Shown here: positions 59,001-64,000 of the stretch, piece by piece | How the letters are laid out: each line of letters opens with the position of its first letter | Position numbering within the stretch: position 1 is the first letter of the stretch | Origin: Bolinopsis microptera | Taxonomy: Eukaryota; Ctenophora; Tentaculata; Lobata; Bolinopsidae | DNA length: 64,000 nucleotides | Direction: 5' to 3' | Assembly (NCBI RefSeq): GCF_026151205.1 | Contig: NC_087078.1 | Location: forward strand, 6,837,675 to 6,901,674 | Position numbers and translations under genes: made by a program | The notes under the pieces: model-generated | The model's database searches: none | The model's input: only the letters and a program-made list of their open reading frames with translations | What the model was told of the DNA's origin: nothing

Positions 59001-59416
59001 TTTTTGAAGTTTTCTAAAAAACACATTTCTCCGTGTTTCAAACGATTTCCAATCATTTTGAGCCATTAAAAAATTTTCACTTTGTTTGGTGATTTACTAA
59101 TTGGTAATTATCCAATTAGCTGATTGTCCAATGTAACAATTGTCATACAAAGTCTTAGACTCCTTGATAAAATAACATCAGGCATATTGGCAGCCTTCTA
59201 CGACGTTCACAACTAAAGGTTGTAATATTTGGCATACCAGAAAGGTGGTACAAAGTGTAAAAAGTGGTAAAAGTGTGTTTCGTTTGAGGAATACAAAATT
59301 GGCATCACGTCCTATTTAGGTTTCGTAGGGGTCCTACCGACCATATTCCGTTGAGAAATCCCTGTGAACATTCAAATCCAACGGAACCCTTAAATCGAAC
59401 CACTTTTTCCCCTTAC
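56077..59416. mobile_element. Foldback element, copy 5
   Basis: Full-length copy: left arm about 56077-57458, loop about 57459-58029, right arm about 58030-59416. Both ends are long type. Loop orientation is as in copies 1 and 2. Numerous one-base indels, often in homopolymers, break frames that are intact in copies 1-3. It is followed by TA and unique sequence. Confidence 0.88.
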
Positions 59417-60300
59417 TACTATACGAATTTCCTATCACAGCTAAACATATAAAGTTGAAACAGCAGTAAAACAAAAACAAGATATTCCTTGGGGATCATC
59501 CTTTCTCACAAAGTACTTAAACAAGCAAGACAGCATCGATGCCGTAAAATGACTGCGCTTGTAGAAATCCGCATATTCATGGTGAAAACATGGGCTTTAA
59601 CCAAAGTTCAATCTGTTGCCCATTCAGGTCAAGCCATCTTATCTGCCATAGTAATTCATTCATTATAGACTGAAGAAACTTTTTTGTTTAGGACATCCAT
59701 GAAATAAAGTATAGATGCTTCAAACCTTATTCCGTTGACAAAGAAATTTTCCAGGCCTTTTCACAAGAGGCGTCAACCGAGATTTGCCAGAGAGGCAGTT
59801 ATTATCATGACAACCATACCGCTAACTTCTCCAAGCTTGCTTTGTTACACTTTTTGGAATCACAAAATCATTTTTAATCCCTGACACCTAAGTAAACTCA
59901 AGAGGGTCATGAAAACAACGAAAATTGTGAAGCAGTTGTTCTTAGGGCACCAAGACATCACAAGTGTCACTCGAAATCAGTCAAACTTTTAAAGCAGTAT
60001 TTTGTGTCATATAACTGTCCATAGACGGAGATGACAGTAATATACAATCCCATTAATAAGTCCCCTGAACTTATCACAGTGGATCAAACCAGTATTTCAA
60101 CAGTGCTGGTCTGATTTTGCATTTCGAAATGGTTGAAATGTTATTAAATAATGATATTCCGGTTAAAAGGATCGCTAAAATCCAACAACCCACGCGAACC
60201 AATCCGAAAAAATAGCTACTATAATTTTAGTTCCCCTCCCACCCCCCTGTCCACAAATACATTACATTCATCTGACATTCAGAGCAGTGAATAATTTCCA
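59417..60300. other. No confident gene; possible frame 59692-59877
   Basis: A plus-strand frame of 61 codons after a TTTGTTTAG acceptor-like site (DIHEIKYRCFKPYSVDKE, then QRGSYYHDNHTANFSKL) is open to a TAA. No family was recognised and it does not resemble the expected PCGF continuation. Confidence 0.3.
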
Positions 60301-61870
60301 TCACACTTTTTGCGTTATGGCAGATATTCTTTAGATATTCACATTGATAATGGTTGAGCAAGAAGATTTCATCCGAAGAATCCACACAATCCTCACCAGT
60401 TCATATTTATCATATGTGAGACATTGTTATTTTCACATCGAAAAAGGTCCATCACCGCTTTCAACACCGTCCTGTGATCTCGAGCAAGAAAGTAAGTTCT
60501 AACCATTACTGCCTTGATAAACACTCTTTTTTTTCGTTTTCCAAATTGTCCCTGGGCATGAGTTCCATAATAATTGTCTGTGAGGGGACAATAGTGATTA
60601 TTGCTACATAGACCAAGACAACTTTTGAAAAACATAGTCTCTCCATAAACGTATCTACAATCGATCATGGCATCTGGCACATGATTTCGGATTTTGTTGG
60701 TTTCTGCCGAAAATGTTCCTTCGAGTTTGAAAATGATTTCGAAACATGGACTATTTTTAAATACTCACATCGTTCAATCCTTGAGACAATAGGAAAGCAT
60801 CACCTGCGATTTCATCTCTTACAAGCTGTAGTGACCGGTGTGATTGTTTCCCTCGACTAGAAGCATATTTGTTTTCATTATGACAAGATTCTTTTTATCG
60901 CATAGTTAGCGAACTCAAGAAACTGTTTGGTCGATGTTATAGCACAAGAAATACTCCCTTAACAATGACTGTTATATCATACATATCGAGCTGTAACGCC
61001 TGTCCACATGTAGGCCAATTGTCTACTTTCGTCTTTCACCATCCAGGCTGTCCATTGTTGACCCCATCACCAACCCATTTCAGCCGGAAATGAACTTATC
61101 TTGAAATGCTGTCGAGTAAATACCTCCGATGGAATTTTTTTGGTGGTCAGGGATGACATAGTTCATCTAATTCCGTCACTGAGTCCTCGCAGTTCGCCTC
61201 ACCTTGCACATATAATTTTGTGAATAAAGCAAGACAAACTGATCGTGAACGCAGGCTGGGCAGGCCTTTATCACGTCCATCATCACAAATTTTGAGGGAT
61301 CTTTGGTGGTCACTAAGAGAAATCCAGACCCGCTATTACAGGATAATCTTTTGGCAATGGACGACAAGAAGCCCTCTTATTTGGCATATAACACCAATTC
61401 TTGAAGGTCCGAGCAGTTGTTTGATCTATGTAATCATCACAAAAATGTATAGGCCCACGGCTGTACTGATTTGTGAAAGTTAAATCTGGCAGCACACCTG
61501 GACACATTGTAAAGGGGTCAATCATATCTGTGAGTAAATTTGAAGCAGTTGTATGAAGTTCATTAATGAGCAATCTATAATGAAAATAATCCTGGCTTCA
61601 ACCAAACAGTCGTGTAATTTTCCACAAAGACAATAGGGGGCAAGTATTCTCCAGATTAACACCAAACACCATAATGTACCCTTACAAACGCCTCATCATC
61701 TTCACAATTCACAGAATCACTTTTCGACACCCAAATCATCACAACGTGTCAGAGTTGTAACTCCCTGTACAAAACCTCCATCGTAAATCGTGTTGAGACA
61801 TCATTTTTATACCATCACAAACATTGAAATGAAACCAAAGAATCCATTGAGAGGTGAAATCTGGAATGTA
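60230..61870 (-). pseudogene. Frame-broken coding relic, cysteine-rich, unidentified
   Basis: Minus-strand translation gives protein-like stretches in successive frames, linked by about six frameshifts and a few stops. In order they include IVFVENYTTVWLKPG (61.6 kb), LHTTASNLLTDMIDPFTMC and TARTFKNWCYMPNKRA (61.4-61.56), GFLLVTTKDPSKFVMMDV and CPACVHDQFVLLYSQNYMC (61.2-61.33), QALQLDMYDITVIVKGVFLV (about 60.98), HRSLQLVRDEIAGDAFLLSQ (60.8), PDAMIDCRYVYGETMFF (60.65), and CVDSSDEIFLLNHYQCEYLK (60.35). The absence of introns over 1.6 kb suggests a retrocopy or transposon gene. No family was recognised. The breaks could be true decay or uncorrected sequencing error. Confidence 0.45.
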
Positions 61871-64000
61871 GAAATAGTGTCTTATTTAAACAAAAAGATC
61901 CGCACGGTGATCAACTGAAAAATAAAATATCTAAAAACACGATTGATCGAATAGTCCAAGAAATTCGACAAATTCATCCCGTAATATTAGATTGTAAAAA
62001 ACAAAAAAACGTGCAATTTTTTTTCCTCAACCGGATTTGTTTCGCATATACTCAAACACTATAATTTAGTTCGAACGAGGATTTAGATGGTTGTTCATGG
62101 TATCTGTACCAGACGCCATAGAATTTCCCTAAGTTTAAATTGATTCCGTCCATTGATAACCGCAAGCTTGGTAAGAAAGGGGGATCTCACGTTCACAGAG
62201 AAATCAACTGTGCAAGAAAGCCCCTGAAAATGAAATATATTTTAGTCAATTTCAATGCATTGCGTGCAGAGGCAACTTATTATGAATGTGCGGTAAAAAT
62301 GGTTTCATATAGGGCGATTCCGGCCTTTACTTGATTTATATATTTTGTGTGCGCCACATGTGCAGCCTTTATGTACTTTAAAGGGAGATCACCAAAACGT
62401 TTTTGCTCCCGAACATCGAGTTTTATTGTATCTTATGGGTTAAATAACAAAAAAGAATAAGAATGCCCACACCTCAAATTTTCTAAAAATATTCCCTCAC
62501 GAGAAAACAAATATTTTTCCTTTTTTCCGAAAGTTTTAAATTGGAGAAGTCTTCACTTAATACCGATAGTATCGGTTCCATTTTAAAAGTTTTTTTGGCT
62601 GATATTTTTACTGAAATTACTACACTCCGTGCAAGACAACCCTTTAAAGGATTATTTAATTGAACAATAAATGACCAAGTTACAGGAACGAACAAGGTGA
62701 AAAAAGAAGAAAAAGAAAAATGGGATTTTTTCTACCAACCAAAGTTGTACATCTTAACCACTCGCCCCGAGGTCATCTGAATAAACGCTTCAATCAAAAA
62801 TTCTGTGAGATGTAGCTGATGAAAATACAAAACTGTTTGAACAGGAGTCTCCTCAGTATTGAGTTTTTAAAGTAGAAATGTGGCTAACGACTTAGTAAAT
62901 TATCGTAAAAAAGGGGCCAAAACATTGGTCTCCTACCAGAAAAGTATTGCTGTTTTCAACCCCGGGGTGCCCCTGGCCTCAGTGTACCATCAGGGGGACT
63001 GTAGTGCCACCCAGCTTCTCTGAGAGGTTGTATTTGCAAGATGCCAAGGACTGGCAGGGATTATTGAAGAGGAGAAGGGCGGGGGTTTGAAGGGTTCGGG
63101 GGAGAGTTTGAGGACTGGGGTAGTTGTAAGATGGGTAATTTTTGTTGAGATACTTTGGGGCATTTGTTTAGTACTTGACTCGATGTATGCGTTGTTTTTG
63201 TAGAATCTGAACCTCAATTGAAAATTGCATTCTTAGGTAATTTTTAGCCCTATGTGTTTTACCATGATGACATTTTTAATGATAAAATTATTGTTTTTAC
63301 CCGGTCCAACCCTACATGACACTCAATCACTTAGAAAAGTAATAGAATTTACAAGCATCGACCAATTTCCAAATAAAGAAAGGTTAATTTCTGAATCTAA
63401 CCATTCTGACCCCATTCTTTGACTTTGTTCAAAATAAACTTTTTTTAACTAAAATGGTTTACGTCATGATGCAGTAAACATTTGCCGTGTTTCCAGATTA
63501 TAGATTTATTATTGTTTTAAGATTTTTCTCCCACTATGTTATTTTTGAATTGTATCAATTTAATGGAATTCAATTCTAATGGAGATTATTCGAATTTCGA
63601 CTTTGATTTGACTCAATATAATTTTAAAAGAATGACACAGATAATTGTTTGAAGAGGGATGTTGAGAACCTCCGCTTCGAAAAATAATACAGACTTTACA
63701 TTTTCTTACCATCACAAATCTATGAATGAATAAACAAAAGCACAACAATACTCAACTTAACAACCAAAAAAATGTTCAGCAGTTTATGATCACAGATCAA
63801 GAAAAAGTAAAATGAAGAACAGTGAATGAAGCGATAATCGAGCCTCTCCGGGGCAGGATGGTCTCTTCTTATCAGGTAGCCGCCAGTTTTCTATTTCATG
63901 TTTACTTTTCCTTTCGGTCTATAACAGTATAACTATAACTTCAAATTATACCGTCTCATAATTTACTGCTTCACTTAAGGATGCGTAAGGCCAGTGTATA
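61871..64000. other. No gene recognised
   Basis: AT-rich sequence with a short GC-richer patch at about 62955-63125 that has no convincing reading frame on either strand. Short frames elsewhere lack domains. Confidence 0.4.

Noticed and set aside
59692-59877. Possible third PCGF exon after a TTTGTTTAG acceptor
   Set aside because: The phase fits, but the sequence (DIHEIKYRCFKPYS) does not resemble the conserved LVPGL-type continuation of PCGF proteins.
62955-63240. GC-richer patch with a Pro/Ser-rich minus-strand frame
   Set aside because: No domain, no splice or polyadenylation support, and the frame is closed by a stop before further protein-like text.

Overview
The window is animal (metazoan) nuclear DNA. 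Three fragments of typical animal multi-exon genes are recognisable: a Notch-ligand-like membrane protein, a guanylate cyclase catalytic exon and the RING part of a Polycomb PCGF protein. All have GT/AG introns, and the rest is AT-rich sequence full of transposons. Two non-LTR retrotransposons with (AAT)n/(ATT)n tails, several MITEs and large foldback elements suggest a repeat-rich invertebrate. The species cannot be settled from the sequence; a cnidarian-like or other marine invertebrate is only a guess.

Layout. 1-2.2 kb: non-coding with two palindromic MITEs. 2.98-4.63 kb: a complete three-exon plus-strand gene for a 411-residue type I membrane protein (signal peptide, C2/MNNL-like domain, three DSL-like modules, TM helix, tyrosine-rich tail). 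5.06-5.19 kb: one minus-strand guanylate cyclase exon. 5.8-6.0 kb: a retroelement RNase H relic. 6.7-7.75 kb: a roughly 65-bp minisatellite. 8.9-12.8 kb: a second minisatellite split by a 3.3-kb foldback element. 15.2-15.8 kb: a 192-residue single-exon acidic protein on the minus strand. 16-17.7 kb: duplicated repeats around a GGTTAAT heptamer array. 18.5-21.8 kb: a nearly intact RTE-like retrotransposon with target-site duplication. 22-36 kb: mostly non-coding with diverse repeats. 36.66-39.36 kb: three nested copies of a DNA transposon. 40.87-42.85 kb: a 5'-truncated CR1/L2-type retrotransposon. 42.86-52.74 kb: three tandem foldback elements. 54.48-54.98 kb: two exons of a PCGF gene. 55.17-59.42 kb: one and a part foldback elements in the region downstream. 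60-61.9 kb: a frame-broken minus-strand coding relic. 62-64 kb: nothing recognised.

The dominant feature is a family of foldback elements of about 3.2-3.35 kb. Each has terminal inverted arms of about 1.38 kb around a central loop of about 575 bp, ends GTAAGGGG/CCCCTTAC and a TA target duplication. There are five full or nearly full copies and one half copy. No transposase is visible, so they are non-autonomous. Within an element the two arms match each other better than they match arms of other copies, and the central loop occurs in both orientations; both facts point to recombination or conversion between arms. Copies at 9.3-12.6 kb and 55.2-59.4 kb differ from the 43-53 kb copies largely by single-base indels, which may be residual long-read error.

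The host genes show no operon-like or functional link to each other; they are separate loci or fragments scattered in repeat DNA.
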